Position numbers and translations under genes: made by a program. A stretch of 64,000 nt of DNA, from assembly GCA_905221605.1 (NCBI GenBank), contig CAJNDS010002751.1, positions 182,001 to 246,000 on the forward strand. Direction: 5' to 3'. Below, piece by piece: positions 1 through 11,582 of this stretch. The DNA comes from Symbiodinium natans (taxonomy: Eukaryota; Sar; Dinophyceae; Suessiales; Symbiodiniaceae). Within the stretch, counting starts at the first letter, position 1; each line of letters starts with the position of its first letter. The notes under the pieces were generated by a model. It was given only the letters and a program-made list of their open reading frames with translations. It had not been told where the DNA came from and did not search any database.

Positions 1-1018
1 CGCGCCAGTTCGGGCCTTGGCAAGCCGGGAGCTGAGAACTGCGGGCACCTTCTGTATTTGTGGCTTCGGGCTTAGGGTTTAGGGTTTAGAGTTTAGGGTT
101 TAGGGTTTAGGGTTTAGGGTTTAGGGTTTCGGCTTCAAGAAGCCCTAAGTCCCTAAGTCTAGGGTTCAGGGTTGAATGTTTGGGGCTTAGGGGTCAAGAG
201 GGTTTATAGGGTTTAAGGCTTATGCCCCTAAACAGAAGAGAGAGACCCGAAAGTTGCGGGATCATACGGCGTGACCATCAAAGGACTCCTTTCGCTGCTT
301 CGGCGTGGAGAAGCAGATTAAGAGGCCCGGGGCCCGAGACGGGTTCAGGGTTTAGGGTTTCGGGTTTAGGGTTTAGGGTTTCGGGTTTAGGGTTTAGGGT
401 TTAGGGTTTAGGGCCTCAAGTGTTTAGAGGGGTTTAGAGGTGTTTATTTAGAGGAGTTTAGAGGGGTTTGGAGGGTTTTCAGGGTTTGGAGGGTTTGGAG
501 GGTTTGGACGGTTTGGAGGGTTTAGGGTTTCAACAGTGTTTAGTAATTTGGAGTTTACAAGGCTTAGCAGAATTTAAGGGTCCTACAGAAGTTTAGGGTT
601 TGGGGCTTATTGTTTTCGGATTTAGAGAATCTACAAATATGGGTTTGGGGAATCAAAGTGCACCCCCCGGGCTCTGCGAAGCTACCAGGCTTCGGGATCA
701 ACCTGGAACCCCAAGTTAGGGTTAGGGTCTAGGGCCTAGGGAAACCCCCAAGTTGCACAGCATGAGCCCTAAACCCTGGTTCGCAGTGCAGTCGCGCTCA
801 GTTGCTCAGACCTTTGTTTAGGGTACCCTATGCAATACTGCACCCTTCAAATAGGACCTCAGAAGAGGGCCACCATAAACATCATGGCAGTCAGTGTGAT
901 GACATGGCTTGTTACGATTATTTGTTCAGAGCCGCCCTAAACCCGAGGCCTCAGGCCTTCAACCTCAATCCCATAACAGTTGCCGGTGATGAAGAATGTT
1001 GTATGTTGTTGTGTCCTA

Positions 1019-1131
1019 CAAGGAGGGGCCCCCTTACTATGCTAATTATAGTTAAGGGACCTATGACCTAAGTTAGGATCCTTATAACCCAATTTAGGGT
1101 CTACTTATAACTACGGGGGCCCCTCCTTGCA
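1019..1131. mobile_element. MITE-like palindrome, family D, copy 1
   Basis: Inverted arms around AAGGAGGGGCCCCC and GGGGCCCCTCCTT, about 113 bp, with an interior like that of the copy at 23985-24113. No coding capacity. Confidence 0.75.
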
Positions 1132-1139
1132 ATCTAGGT

Positions 1140-1900
1140 CTTGTTTATACTAAACCCTCATGAACATAATGTTCGTTCCACCAATTCTATTGCATAATGA
1201 ATGACAATTTCTAGCTGCAAAGCCTTTTTGATTTGGAAATTTCAGAAGTTGCATGTAAGGACAAAACAGGATGGAACAAGTACTCAAAGTCATGTATGAA
1301 CATGGGGAAAAGACAATAATATTCACATAATGTATCGATGATATGGCTTAAGGAAAATGCGTATAATGTATAACAAGAACAAGAAAATCAACAGAATTAC
1401 AAATATTCTCCAAAGAATGCTCTGCACGTTCTTTTCTGATGTTGAACACCAATACTGTTAGAACCCAAATATACAGCAGGTCATTATGGATTCCTGTCAT
1501 TGATGTCAGAGACAAAGCAATTTTAGTCATATTTGCCAAGCCGGCATGGAATGCATTTCAGAATCTTACTTTTGGGATCAGATTGTGGTGCTTCTTGATA
1601 ATTGCAATGCCAAAAAAGTATTGAGATCAATCATGCCCCGAATCATAAGTACATTAACTCTGGCAGACGCAACCATGAACTAGCGCACAATCTGCGGTTG
1701 GCTCTGTATATAGACCATTTTGGACTGAGATCCTCTTGCGCTATGAGGAAGTAATTAGGAACATGTCTCATAGGCTACAGGCCCTACCTAGATTCCCTGT
1801 TAGTTCGAGATTGTACCCAAACCCCTTGAACCCACTGAGGCTCCGCCTCTCTGGCACGGTGAAGCACGCCTTCCGGCGGACCACGCCACCAAAACTCCCC
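1140..1900. other. Unique, mostly AT-rich non-coding stretch
   Basis: Sequence without telomere-like arrays and with only short random open frames. I see no gene, RNA or repeat family here. Confidence 0.5.
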
Positions 1901-2067
1901 AAGCAGGCCCTTTGGGTTTAGGGTTTAGGGTTTAGGATTTAGGGTTTAGGGTTTAGGGTCAAGAGTTTAGGGTTTAGGGTTTAGGGTCAAGAGTTTAGGG
2001 TTTAGGGTTTGGGTCTTGCAGGTCAAGAGTCCATTCTCAAGATCATGTTCGCCTCTTTCGGTACCTT

Positions 2068-2163
2068 TAAAAGAATATGGGGGGTGACCCCGGACCCCAA
2101 GAAAGACCCCCAAATAGTAGGATCCCCAAATAATAATGACCCCAGTAAGGCACCTTTTGGGGC
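2068..2163. mobile_element. MITE-like element, family E, copy 1 (diverged)
   Basis: Shares stepwise CCCC/GGGG blocks (GGATCCCC, TAATAATGACCCC, TAAGGCACC) with the copies at 17590, 30302 and 32300, in inverse orientation. Confidence 0.6.
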
Positions 2164-2679
2164 CGTAGTAGTATAAACATGGACCACAAAAGGTCCCAAG
2201 AAATTAAATGGCTGCCCTGGGCCCTTAAACCCCTACAAAACCCAAGGCCTTTCGTTTGGGTCGAGGCCGTCACGCTGGCATACATAGTGGTAAACTTCAG
2301 CTGTGTAATGGAATCCATGATTCAACAACACTTTCGTCCAAGACCGTACGATGAAACTTCGTGAGGTGTAACTTGCCCATGCGGGCAAGTTGCCATGTTT
2401 TCATCTTTCCCTTTTGGACTTTTGGATTTGGTTCTTTACGGATGCAGGGCTTATAGGATGTAGGGTTTAGGTTTTCAAGCCTTATCTACTTATCCCTAAA
2501 CTCCTAAGTTCAGAGGACCTCATTTCCGGACGGCTTTAGAAAGGCCAACCCTAAACCCTAAACCCTAAACCCTAAACCGCAGGCGATGGAGCACTACGTG
2601 AACGCCAGGGCCTCAGGGGTGGGATCTTGAGCCTCCATTTTGGCCCTGTAATCCCCTGCCCTTCGCAGCTTGAACTGAA

Positions 2680-2770
2680 TTTAGGGTTTAGGGTTTAGGG
2701 TTTAGGGTTTAGGGTTTAGGGTTTAGGGTTTAGGGTTTAGGGTTTAGGGTTTAGGGTTTAGGGTTTAGGG
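2680..2770 (+). repeat. TTTAGGG array, about 12 units
   Basis: A nearly perfect uninterrupted run of TTTAGGG units. Confidence 0.95.
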
Positions 2771-3659
2771 GAACTGAGCCTCCGACAGCCTGGGCGGGCT
2801 AAACTTTCAACGCCTTGGGTGACCAAACCTGTGTGTGGTGGTGAGTTGAGTTTGGAGTAAACCTGGAGCCCCTTTTCCCCAACAGAAAAAGCCTGGCTAC
2901 CCAGCTTGTGCCCGCACAGTACTATTCTGCCGCACAGATCCGCACGGGGAGAGCCCATGGGTGAGGATGCCAGAGCCGCATGACCAGGGGTGTAACATCC
3001 CTTCGTACACCTAAGTGAGGGTTTTAGGGTTTTAGGGTCTATTTTTTTGGGCTTAGGGTTACTATGCCCACACCTGAAAGCCATGCTTTAGGGCGACCTC
3101 TTGATCTCCAGGGGCTTGCATCCCCGAGTAGCACCGCAGACATGACCCCATGCACCTCCACACCCTGAAGTACCCTTAAAGCAGCTGCGCGTGTGTGGTG
3201 TGTGTGCGCGTCTGCGTCAACCTTGTACTTCTATAACCGTATGTTTTACACACGTGGTGCAAGCCCCTCAGCCCCTCAGTAACTTTTAGTACAGATACAT
3301 GAGCGGGATAGGTCGGGCCACAAACGGTGAACCCTGAACCTCGCGAAGGATCTACGAAGACATGGTGGAGAAAAGGCCAACCTCATTCGCTCGGAAGCAG
3401 TGGCGAAGGAGCAACGAGTCATTGTGCAGTTCGTTCTTGTTGGTGCAGGGTTGAAACCGTGTGACATTGATTATGTTGGTGTAGGGTTGAAACCGTATAA
3501 CATTGACTACTAGCAATGTGTATATATGTGTAGATAGAGTTGAATAGAGTTGTTTTTTTGTACACTTGTGTTTACTTGTATTGTGCATGAACTTTGTGTT
3601 TCTTTATTCGGTTGCATGCATAGGTACGTTGCGTACAGCAACATAAGTATACCTAAGTG

Positions 3660-3703
3660 TCTGTCTGTCTGTCTGTCTGGCTGGCTGTCTGTCTGTGTGT
3701 GTC

Positions 3704-3738
<35 letters not shown>

Positions 3739-3760
3739 AAGGTGTGTGTGTACAAGGTGT
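3660..3760. repeat. TGTC/TG microsatellite
   Basis: Tandem CTGT units followed by (GT)n and two GTGTGTACAAG units. Confidence 0.95.
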
Positions 3761-3777
3761 GCTGAACATGGCCAGGC

Positions 3778-3886
3778 CTTGGGATGTTCCCCTTTATACT
3801 AACAGTCGTTGACAGTGAATATAAAGTGGAGGTGGGGTACTACAATCCCTATTAAGGACTGTCAGTCTAGGGAGGAACATCCCAAG
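3778..3886. mobile_element. MITE-like palindrome, family A, copy 1
   Basis: Inverted termini CTTGGGATGTTCCCC and GGAACATCCCAAG with inner CTAACAGTC and GGACTGTCAG arms; 109 bp, non-coding. Confidence 0.82.
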
Positions 3887-3956
3887 CCATACCTGCAAAA
3901 AGTGGGGGGGGGGGGGGGGTCGGGCTCAAGCAGCTGACCTAACCAACAAGTTTAGT

Positions 3957-4030
3957 AGGGTCTAGGGTTTAGGGTTTAGGGTTTAGGGTTTAGGGTTTAG
4001 GGTTTAGGGTTTAGGGTTTAGGGTTTAGGG
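3957..4030 (+). repeat. TTTAGGG array
   Basis: About ten near-perfect heptamers directly after a poly-G tract and unique sequence. Confidence 0.95.
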
Positions 4031-4556
4031 CATCATCCGGGCACATGTTGAAGGCTGCTTCTTCAGTGTTGGCTTTTTAATGCGAAGTTCTCTGCCTTAA
4101 TGTTGGGCTATTGGTGCCTGGCTTCGGCATTCAACAGTGTGTACAAGGATTCCGTGCCTAACGTGATTGCAGGATGAAATCCCAAAGCGATGCACCCTGA
4201 ACAATATCGACTTATCCGCCTTTGAAACCTCATCACGAAGTATGTGCGGGACCAGCAACGCCCAAATGCTGCCAAAGCACGTGGCGTTGAAATCCTAAAG
4301 CTCCGAGACTTCTGGTCCCTGCCGCAGAGTAAGAACCCGAAGCCATCGATGCCTACCAAGTCTTGCTTGAGGTCTACCTACAGCAACCCTGTATCTTAAC
4401 AGAACGGCAAGCCGTTTTTGAAGGGCACGTAGCTCATGCAAGGTAGGGTTTCGGTACCCTAAAAACCCTATAAGGCCCTAAAAGCCGAAAGCCGAAGCCC
4501 TACAAACCCTAAATCGTAAACCCTACAATAAACACTACAAAAACTCAATTAATCTC

Positions 4557-4672
4557 CAAACCCTAAACCCTAAACCCTAAACCCTATAAACCCTAAACCC
4601 TAAACCCTAAACCCTAAACCCTAAACCCTAAACCCTAAACCCTAAACCCTAAACCCTAAACCCTAAACCCCA
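4557..4672 (-). repeat. CCCTAAA array, about 16 units
   Basis: Long array in the opposite orientation to the array at 3957-4030, so neighbouring arrays point towards each other. Confidence 0.95.
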
Positions 4673-5946
4673 ACCCTATAGCTTCTGCGTTTTGTGGGAG
4701 AAAGGAGCCGAAGGCACTGACCTCGGAGGAGAAGACGGCGCTCTTGAAGAGCCCTGACTCAGGGATTAGGGTTTAGGGTTTAGGGTTTAGGGTTTAGGGT
4801 TTAGGGTTTAGCAGTCAGAGGCTTTGAGGCCTCAACATCGGGGAGTCGGCTTGCTTTATTGGGCTTAGAAGGGCCCCCTTTTAGGGTTTGGGGTTTATAG
4901 GGTTCATAGGGTTTATAGGGTTTAGAGGGATTAGAGGGGTTATCGGCTCTTTAGGGGTCCAGGGTGCTCCTTCCCCCGGCATGCTTCAAGAGGCCTGGAT
5001 GTGCAAAATCGTCTCAGAAAATGAGTGGCTTAAACCAGCTTACACCCAAAGCCCTGAAGTTTGTGGGCAATGCGGGCGGCAAGAAAACCCCTAAACCCAT
5101 GCTACCCAGCCGGAGCAAGGATCCAAGCAGGAGTGCAAAAAAAGGTCCCTTCTTAAACCCACTCCGCAACCCTCAGCCCACCTTCCCAAACCCCTAGACC
5201 CTGCAACGCTGCAAGCCCTAGATGAAAACCTGCTTCGTTGAGGCGCTACCTGCCAGAAGAGGCAGATGTGTCCAAGAAGCTTCGGAAGAACAGCTGGTAG
5301 CTCAGAAGCCTTTTGCTTCTGACTAGGCCCTGGTGGTTTGTTATTCCCTTATCAGGCTTAAGAGTGTCCTATTTTGGACTACTATTGTTTCAGAAAGTTT
5401 AATCGACCCAACCTAGACCATGGCTCAGCTTTCATGTTTTTGGGGCATGTGGGATTTCAGCGTGGTGGCGATCTAGTGCTCGGAGTCGAATGAGCATAGA
5501 CTTTTCCAGTGACTGGATTTTAATTGCCCTAAACCCTAAACCCTAAACCCTAAACCCTAAACCCTAAACCCTAAAAGGGTGGTTAAGGGCAACCAGTCGT
5601 GCTGAGCGGGCCTCTTGGCTGGAATTCCGGCGTCGCTAAGCCCTAAACCCTAAAGCGTAGCTAAACCCTAAACCCTAAACCCTTGCTTTTTGAGCTCCAC
5701 CTTTCGCTTGATCTGCGCGTGACGAGGTGTTGTGCTGTGCATTTCTCCGGCTCAATGGCGATTGCCAACTGGTTCGCCACACCCACCTACCAACCCACCT
5801 CATGCAAACTTCGGAATCTTTTTTTGATCGCAACGACACTGAATATGTGTACACTCCAATCTTGTCACGTGCACATGCACTTTATCCCCCCTCACCCTAA
5901 ACCCTATATCCTCAACCCTCAAGAGCAAAATCGACCGAAAGCAGCC

Positions 5947-6045
5947 ATGTCCACCAGCGTCTCGTCCGCAGCGCGCCGCCTTCAGCGGGAGCTGCAGCTC
6001 GTCCACCGCGAGCCCAGCTGGGGCGCGGCACGGCTGAACCAAAAG
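5947..6045 (+). CDS. Probable first exon of a ubiquitin-conjugating (E2/UBC)-like gene
   Basis: An ATG at 5947 opens a frame whose product has an amphipathic helix (AARRLQRELQLVHREP) like helix 1 of E2 ubiquitin-conjugating enzymes (pattern RLxxEL). The frame then runs into a TTTAGGG array. Downstream on the same strand, 7233-7312 encodes DVKDDLFTWHCNVAG, which resembles the E2 'lfeWhv.i.Gp' strand, and 8443-8525 resembles an E2 C-terminal helix ('SVLAILRQLQTFF'). I infer one gene running from here to 9382, with repeat-filled introns. I could not find the HPN/catalytic-cysteine exon, so the E2 reading is tentative and activity cannot be claimed. Confidence 0.45.
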
Positions 6046-6423
6046 TTCGGACTCCTAGGGTTTAGGGTTTGGGGTTAGGGTTTAGGGTTTAGGTTTAGGG
6101 TTAAGGGTTCAAGAGGCTTGAGTCAGAAAGTCCGTGCCCCAACCAACTGTGGATTTAGGGCTGAGGGTTTAGGATAGTGCTCCACTCAGCCACTCGCATT
6201 TCTGGCCTTACTGGACGTCTTGACCCCTAAACCCCAAACTGGAGAAACCCTGAAACCCTAAACCCGAAACCCTAAACCCGAAACCCTAAACCCTAAACCC
6301 TAAAACCCTAAACCCTAAAACCCTGGCCCCTAATATCCAAAAATCTGACCTAGGGTTGCGGGTGAGCCCTCGGCCATAAACTACCAGCTTCGGCGGAGTG
6401 CGTCCTGGGCACTGACTGAACAA

Positions 6424-6520
6424 GGGGTTTAGGGTTTAGGGGTTTAGGGTTTAGGGGTTTAGGGTTTAGGGTTTAGGGTTTAGGGTTTAGGGTTTAGGGT
6501 TTAGGGTTTAGGGTTTAGGG
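6424..6520 (+). repeat. TTTAGGG / TTTAGGGG array
   Basis: Begins with octamer-type units (one extra G) and continues as perfect heptamers. Confidence 0.93.
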
Positions 6521-6660
6521 CCAGTTCGGGGTTTAGGATTCTTCCCGCACTTTTTGCGGAGCTTCAGTCGGCTCAAGATCGCTCCAAGCCGAGAAGAGCT
6601 TTCCAGCTTGCCAAGGTCTCCGCCGCGCCTGTAGAGGAGACCTGTTTCTTCTTACAGAGG

Positions 6661-6740
6661 GTATTGTATGTATGTATGTATGTATGTATGTATGTATGTA
6701 TGTATGTATGTATGTATGTATGTATGTATGTATGTATATG
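6661..6740. repeat. (GTAT)n microsatellite
   Basis: About 19 tetramers. Confidence 0.97.
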
Positions 6741-7092
6741 TATATGTATACATAGGGGGACTATGAGGGGATACGATTAGAAATTATTCCGATCCCTAAT
6801 TTAGCTTGGGGTAGCCTTCTTGCAGCTTATGGCGCCTTGCATTCAAGGGTTGAGGCAAGAAGGATTGACCATGAAACCACTGGGGGGTTGACACGCACAC
6901 CCGTTTGCCTATAGAGATTCTCCCTAAACCCTAAATCCTAAACCCTAAACCCTAAACCCTAAACCCTAACCTGTTTCTCTGGCCAGCCATGGCCCGACTT
7001 GGCCCCTATACCCCAAACCCAAAGCGACCTAGGCCCGAGGCACCCTCCAGTCGAGTGCTGTACAGGGTGCAGGCCCTGGCCCCTGTATAAAC

Positions 7093-7175
7093 TCGAAACC
7101 CTAAACCCTAAACCCTAAACCCTAAACCCTAAACCCTAAACCCTAAACCCTAAACCCTAAACCCTAAACCCTAAC
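7093..7175 (-). repeat. CCCTAAA array
   Basis: About twelve units, lying between exon-like segments of the ubiquitin-ligase-like gene. Confidence 0.93.
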
Positions 7176-7232
7176 CCTACAAGCCTTGTGAACTAACTCT
7201 AAAGCCTGTAAGCCTTGTGAACGAACTCTAAA

Positions 7233-7312
7233 GACGTGAAGGATGACCTCTTCACGTGGCACTGCAACGTGGCCGGGCAGCCGCCTGGCGGTGGCTCCCC
7301 AGTGCGGCTGGC
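7233..7312 (+). CDS. E2/UBC-like internal exon
   Basis: Island open in one plus-strand frame encoding DVKDDLFTWHCNVAGQPPGG. The Trp-His core and following Gly/Pro resemble the second strand and 'GPp.tpy.GG' loop of UBC domains. An AG lies immediately upstream (7232-7233). A CCCTAAA array precedes the island (7093-7175) and a TTTAGGG array follows (7325). The exact donor is unclear. It probably belongs to the gene that continues at 8443-9382. Confidence 0.45.
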
Positions 7313-8442
7313 CTGAAAGAGCCGGGGTTTAGGGTTTAGGGTTTAGGGTTTAGAATCTAGGGTTCAGGGTTTGGGGTTTATTGTTTATAGGGTTCCCAGC
7401 TGATGCTCAGAGCCTGGGTTTGGACAAAAATGGTTTAGCGCTTATGGTGGGGAGTTGGGTGTAGAGTTTAGGGTTTTGGGCTTCTCCTGGGTTCGGATGG
7501 TTGGGGCGTTTGGGTGTCAAGCCTCCAGGTCTTGGTCTTGCTTTCTCCATTTGAGGGCACACTCTTGGGGCTTTCCCTGCCCACCAGGCCATTTCAGGAT
7601 GCACGGCCCTTAACCTGATGAAGGATTCCGCATAGAAAAGAGGAACTCGCAGACCAGGAGGCTTGGGGGTCTTGGGATCCCGAGGATGTAGGGCGGTTGT
7701 TTTTGGGGAGCGCCGTTTGCATCTACGTCCTCATGTGCTTTGGAAAGAGGCGCCTGCTAGCAAAGGATTCTGCACCTAGAGCTGACCTTCACCCAAGCTG
7801 CTCGGCTGCAGAGCCCGGCGCATCTGCTGTTTGGGACATGGGCAGGGAGTACATGGGTTAACCCCCAAAACGCCCCAACGCATTCGTAGCTCGGAAGGAA
7901 TACCCCATGCGACCTCCGCGCGTGCATGTGCTGGGGAGCACAGTGCAGCATCCGAACGTCTTCTCCACCTTCATTTGCTTCTGGCTTGTGCATTGGGATA
8001 TTTTACATTTCCCTTCTTTCCTTATATAACCTATTCACAAACAATTTTCAAAGGGCTTAAAGCACAACCCAGGCTTGGATATGCTGGAAGGGGGAGAATG
8101 GGCGGCCGATGAAGAGCTGCTCGGACAACGATGTGAGTTAATTGCAGCAGCACAGTTCGCCTCTCCAGTTGTCGTTGGGTTTATTAAGGCTGTATAGGGT
8201 TTCGGCTTAATTAGGGTTTAAGGTTTAGGGTTTAGGGCGCTAGGCTGCCTGAGTCTGCTTTGCCAGGAAGAGGAAGCCCTACATGGGCTGGAGCAGCGCA
8301 TCTTAGTAGCTGAGTGAGTACACTTTACACATTTTGGGATAGTATAATCCCTAAACCCTAAACCCTAGACCCTAAACCGTGAACCCTAAACCCTAAGCCC
8401 TAAGCCCTAAACCCTAAACCCTAAACCCTAGACCCAACTAAG

Positions 8443-9382
8443 GCATACAGTGTGCTGGCCATCCTCCGCCAGTTGCAGACCTTCTTCTTCGAGGGCGATG
8501 GCTCCGAATGGTGGAAGTGTCCAAGGTGCACCCTTCACAACAAAGAGAGAGAGAGAGAGAGATATATATATATATATATATAACAATAAATATACATATA
8601 AATATAAATATTAATGTAAATGAATATAGATGCAATATATATATATATATAGGCGTGCCAATACCCCCAAGGTGCACCCTTCACAATCAGAAGAAAAACC
8701 GACGCTGCGAGCTTTGTGACCATCCTCGTGGGCAGGCACTCAGGGTTCATGGCTTGGGGTACTGACCCGGGACCCTAAACCCTAGATTTGGGAGTTTGGG
8801 CCGAAACGCCCCTCCCCCCCCCCCTAGTGTGTCGGATGCCCTGAGGCCATTGAAATCATGGTCGAGCACCATGAAGGCTTCAAGTGCAAGTGCGGTCATC
8901 AGGCTACCGGTCCTCATTGTCCGGCGTTCCCGAACGCAATCGACTGTGACGATGCTCCGGCTTCAGCACCCTTGCCCTCGGCTTGCTTGGGAAGTGTTTG
9001 CGTCATTTGCCTCGGGGATCTGGACGATGAAGCTAGGGGCCCACTTGCCGGCGCGCCCGCTGCACGACCTTTGGCACAGCTCTGCGAGCACGGCACACCA
9101 GTCTGCACCTGGGCTGTTGAGTAATTAGTATAGTCTTTTTACTTTTTGGGTTCTGGGTTTCCTATACTAGGTAAGTAGCCCAAAAAGTATGTACCTTTTT
9201 TTCCCCTGGGTCACTGGAAGCCTTAAGGCACACACTACTTCCACCTGCCCTGCGCAGCGAAGCTGACCTCGAGGTGCTGCCCCATCTGTCGGATGCCTTT
9301 CCGGGAGGTCATGCAGGTGTCCCGCCCAGCCAGGGCGGTCCTGGCACCCCGGCACCTATTCTATGGAAGGTTTAGGGTTTAG
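8443..9382 (+). CDS. RanBP2-type zinc finger plus RING finger protein, 3' exons (E3-ligase-like)
   Basis: Four exons join in frame: 8443-8525, 8672-8744, 8828-9092 and 9228-9382, giving 191 codons plus stop. Exon 1 gives an amphipathic helix and the first half of a RanBP2-type finger (WWKCPRCTLHN); exon 2 completes it (RRCELCDHP). Exon 3 has a Cys/His cluster (CKCGHQATGPHC) and starts a RING domain (CVICL...LCEH). Exon 4 supplies the other ligands (HYFHLPC and CCPICRMPF), the order expected of a RING-H2. RING proteins bind E2 enzymes and direct ubiquitin transfer; RanBP2 fingers often bind RNA or ubiquitin. The stop codon (TAG, 9380-9382) is read from a TTTAGGG unit. The 5' end is unresolved; E2-like exons lie upstream, so an E2-finger-RING fusion is possible. 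Confidence 0.72.
8526..8671 (+). other. Introner-like GT-AG intron flanked by a 20-bp direct duplication
   Basis: The sequence ccaaggtgcacccttcacaa occurs at 8521-8540 and again at 8667-8686. Splicing after CCAAG at both copies (AAG|GTGCAC donor, CCCCCAAG|GTGC acceptor) removes 146 nt and exactly restores the RanBP2 finger. The interior is (GA)n(TA)n and AT-rich. Confidence 0.85.
8745..8827 (+). other. GT-AG intron containing telomere-like units
   Basis: Donor AGG|GTTCAT. The acceptor is a poly-C tract followed by TAG. The interior includes CCCTAAACCCTAG. Removal keeps phase 0. Confidence 0.75.
9093..9227 (+). other. GC-AG intron with 7-bp flanking duplication and inner palindrome
   Basis: Donor CACG|GCACACC and acceptor TTAAG|GCACAC. 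The heptamer GGCACAC is present at both junctions (9092-9098 and 9227-9233). ACTTTTTGGG and CCCAAAAAGT inside the intron form inverted arms. Removal joins LCEHG to THYFHLPC and rebuilds the RING finger. Confidence 0.8.
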
Positions 9383-9811
9383 GGTTTAGGGATTCTATTG
9401 ACCCGACCTCAAAAGGTAGGGGAGCAACTCCAGCCGCCCGAAACAGCAGGCTGAGGCCGTAGGCAGAATGGCCGTGCGATAACAGCAGTCAGCAGACGAA
9501 GGTCCGCAGTAGCCCTCCAAAGAACCAACCCTAAACCCTAAACCCTAAGCCCTAAACCCCAAACCCTAAACCCTATAAACCCTAAACCCTCAACCCTAAA
9601 GGCTGACTCGGGGTCTGCCGTCCGACGTCCTCTCCTCGGCGGAGCGATACAGAGGATGGCCTACTTGGCAGACTGGCCGGCGGCTTCTTGCCGGTTGGGG
9701 CTTTAGGGTTTAGGGTTTAGGGTTTAGGGTTTAGGGTTAGGAGCCGTTCCCAAGTAAACCCCTGACCCTCAAAACTTTGCCGAGCCTGGATGAAGCCGCA
9801 GTTTCAGAAAG

Positions 9812-9912
9812 CTCCCCAGATCTTCCAAGACCCCATACCCTGATTTATAATTTTGATCCTTCGTATAAATTCGGGTATATTCCTGAATTAAGGGGTTTTG
9901 GAAGATCTGAGT
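9812..9912. mobile_element. MITE-like palindrome, family F, copy 1
   Basis: CCCAGATCTTCCAAGACCCC at the left and GGGGTTTTGGAAGATCTGA at the right, with AATATACCC-type inner arms. Confidence 0.8.
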
Positions 9913-10790
9913 CATGATCCTAAACTCTAAACCCTAAGCCCTAAACCCTAAAAAGGCTGTCGTGATCGAAGTCATGTCCTGCCTGCGTCGACACGACCGC
10001 CTTTCACTGGCCTATGCCGTCCCGGCTTGGCAGGAAACGGCTCAGGCCTGCGACTGCGTTGCACTGTCTGGTTTCCACCTACAGCGCATAAGAGCCCCTA
10101 AACCCTAAACCCTACACCCTACACCCCAAACCATCAACCCTGCCTGCGGTTCAGCCAGCTATGCGGGAGCGAAAAAAAAAACCTAAGCCCGAAACCCGAA
10201 ACCCGAAACAGCCTGGACGTGCACAGAAGCCCCGAAGCAGGGCCCAACGCGAGGCTCATTAGGCACCAAAAACCTGGAAAACACCCGAGGGCGACCTTTC
10301 TTACCCTATATGCGACCTACCTCAAGGACCGACCCCAAACGTACCTTGTGGAAAGTTACCTAGTGCTATAATGGGTTTTGCCATAAGAGGCTGCAGAAAT
10401 GTAGGTTTCCGTAGACCTCGAACCACGTGTGAGAGGTAGGCGAATTGGCAGCCGAACTAAGCCCCCGAACACCGCAAACCATGCTCGAGCGGCAGGTAGG
10501 CCCAGAGACCCCGAGCTCCTTTCTATGATACTTTACATATCCCCCCCCCCCCCCCCCCATGGGGTCAGGAGAGATCTAGGGCATGAGCTAAGATACATGC
10601 AGAAATACCCCCGAAATAGGCGGCCCATGAATGCTTCACGAGCCTTTAGGTGTGTAACAAAATCTCCCCATATAAGCGCTGGCCAGGCGCCCCTCTTCTG
10701 GGAGGCTCAGGAAGTCCAGTGCTTCCACGAGAAGACTCTTTGGCTGAATTCGAGGGTGTCACAGGCTGGAGGCGTGGGACTTGTTTAGTT

Positions 10791-10902
10791 ACCCAGATCT
10801 TCCCAAAACCCCCTTAATTCAGGAATATACCCTGTTTGATACTAGGGATCATAACTAGGAATTTGGGGTATATTCCCTAATTAAGGGATCTTGGAAGACT
10901 TT
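10791..10902. mobile_element. MITE-like palindrome, family F, copy 2
   Basis: CCCAGATCTTCCCAAAACCC at the left and AAGGGATCTTGGAAGACTTT at the right; same family as 9812-9912. Confidence 0.8.
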
Positions 10903-11348
10903 GGTACGTACCTCGGGCTTCGTTCTCTCTGACCTCGTAACGTGCTAAGACGCAGTACGCCTGCCTGGTGGTACTATATACCACACGATTGTCCACACGC
11001 ATTTGCGCCACTCAGCCCCGTAAGGTTTGTACTTTGGTGCCAAGAAAAGGCAACATAAACTTAAGGATCCTACTCTTGGGGTATAAGGGCCCCTAGAAGG
11101 GGGATTCCGAAAAAAAACCTGTTTGTAGCATCCTTATGTGTATGTGGGGTTTGTGGGACCTTCTGTTCTTTTGTGAGGGGGCGCGTCGAGCCCTCTGTTG
11201 AGGTGCATGCGGCTGATTTCCCGCGCAAAAATGGCGGACGGCAACCTCTAAACAGGAGACCCTATTTATTATACTATTCCTTGTCAAATATCAAAATTTG
11301 GCTTATGGGGGTTATTGCTAAACCCTTGGAGAATCCCCCGCGGCAAAA

Positions 11349-11382
11349 CACACACACACACTATATATATATATATATATAT
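11349..11382. repeat. (CA)n(TA)n microsatellite
   Basis: Dinucleotide runs CACACA then TATATA. Confidence 0.95.
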
Positions 11383-11539
11383 CTGTACTTCCCCAAGTTA
11401 ATTGTTCAGCCGATGCCTGTGTGTTCGCGGTTAAACTACGGTGTGTGGTTGTTAGGGGTGCGAGCTGACAGGTTTCCGGCAGTCTGGAATGCCCTCTCGG
11501 ATAGGTCTTGGCGTGCAGTGACAAGTACTCCGAATATGC

Positions 11540-11582
11540 CATACCTGGGACCCTATTTGCCTACAGTTTAGTAGCAACTAGG
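11540..11582. mobile_element. Half copy of MITE family B
   Basis: Only the left half (ACCTGGGACCCTATTTGCC, then ACAGTTTAGTAGCAACTA) is present before unrelated GC-rich sequence. Confidence 0.65.

Noticed and set aside
69-131. Possible chromosome end at the left edge
   Set aside because: The array is short and degenerate, and equal or longer arrays in both orientations lie throughout the next 44 kb.
2620-2660. Possible relic of the dinoflagellate spliced leader (CTTGAGCC...ATTTTGGC)
   Set aside because: The order and spacing do not match the spliced leader in either orientation.
3510-3765. Open frames rich in Thr/His or Cys/Val over the TGTC/TG tract
   Set aside because: Pure microsatellite translation.
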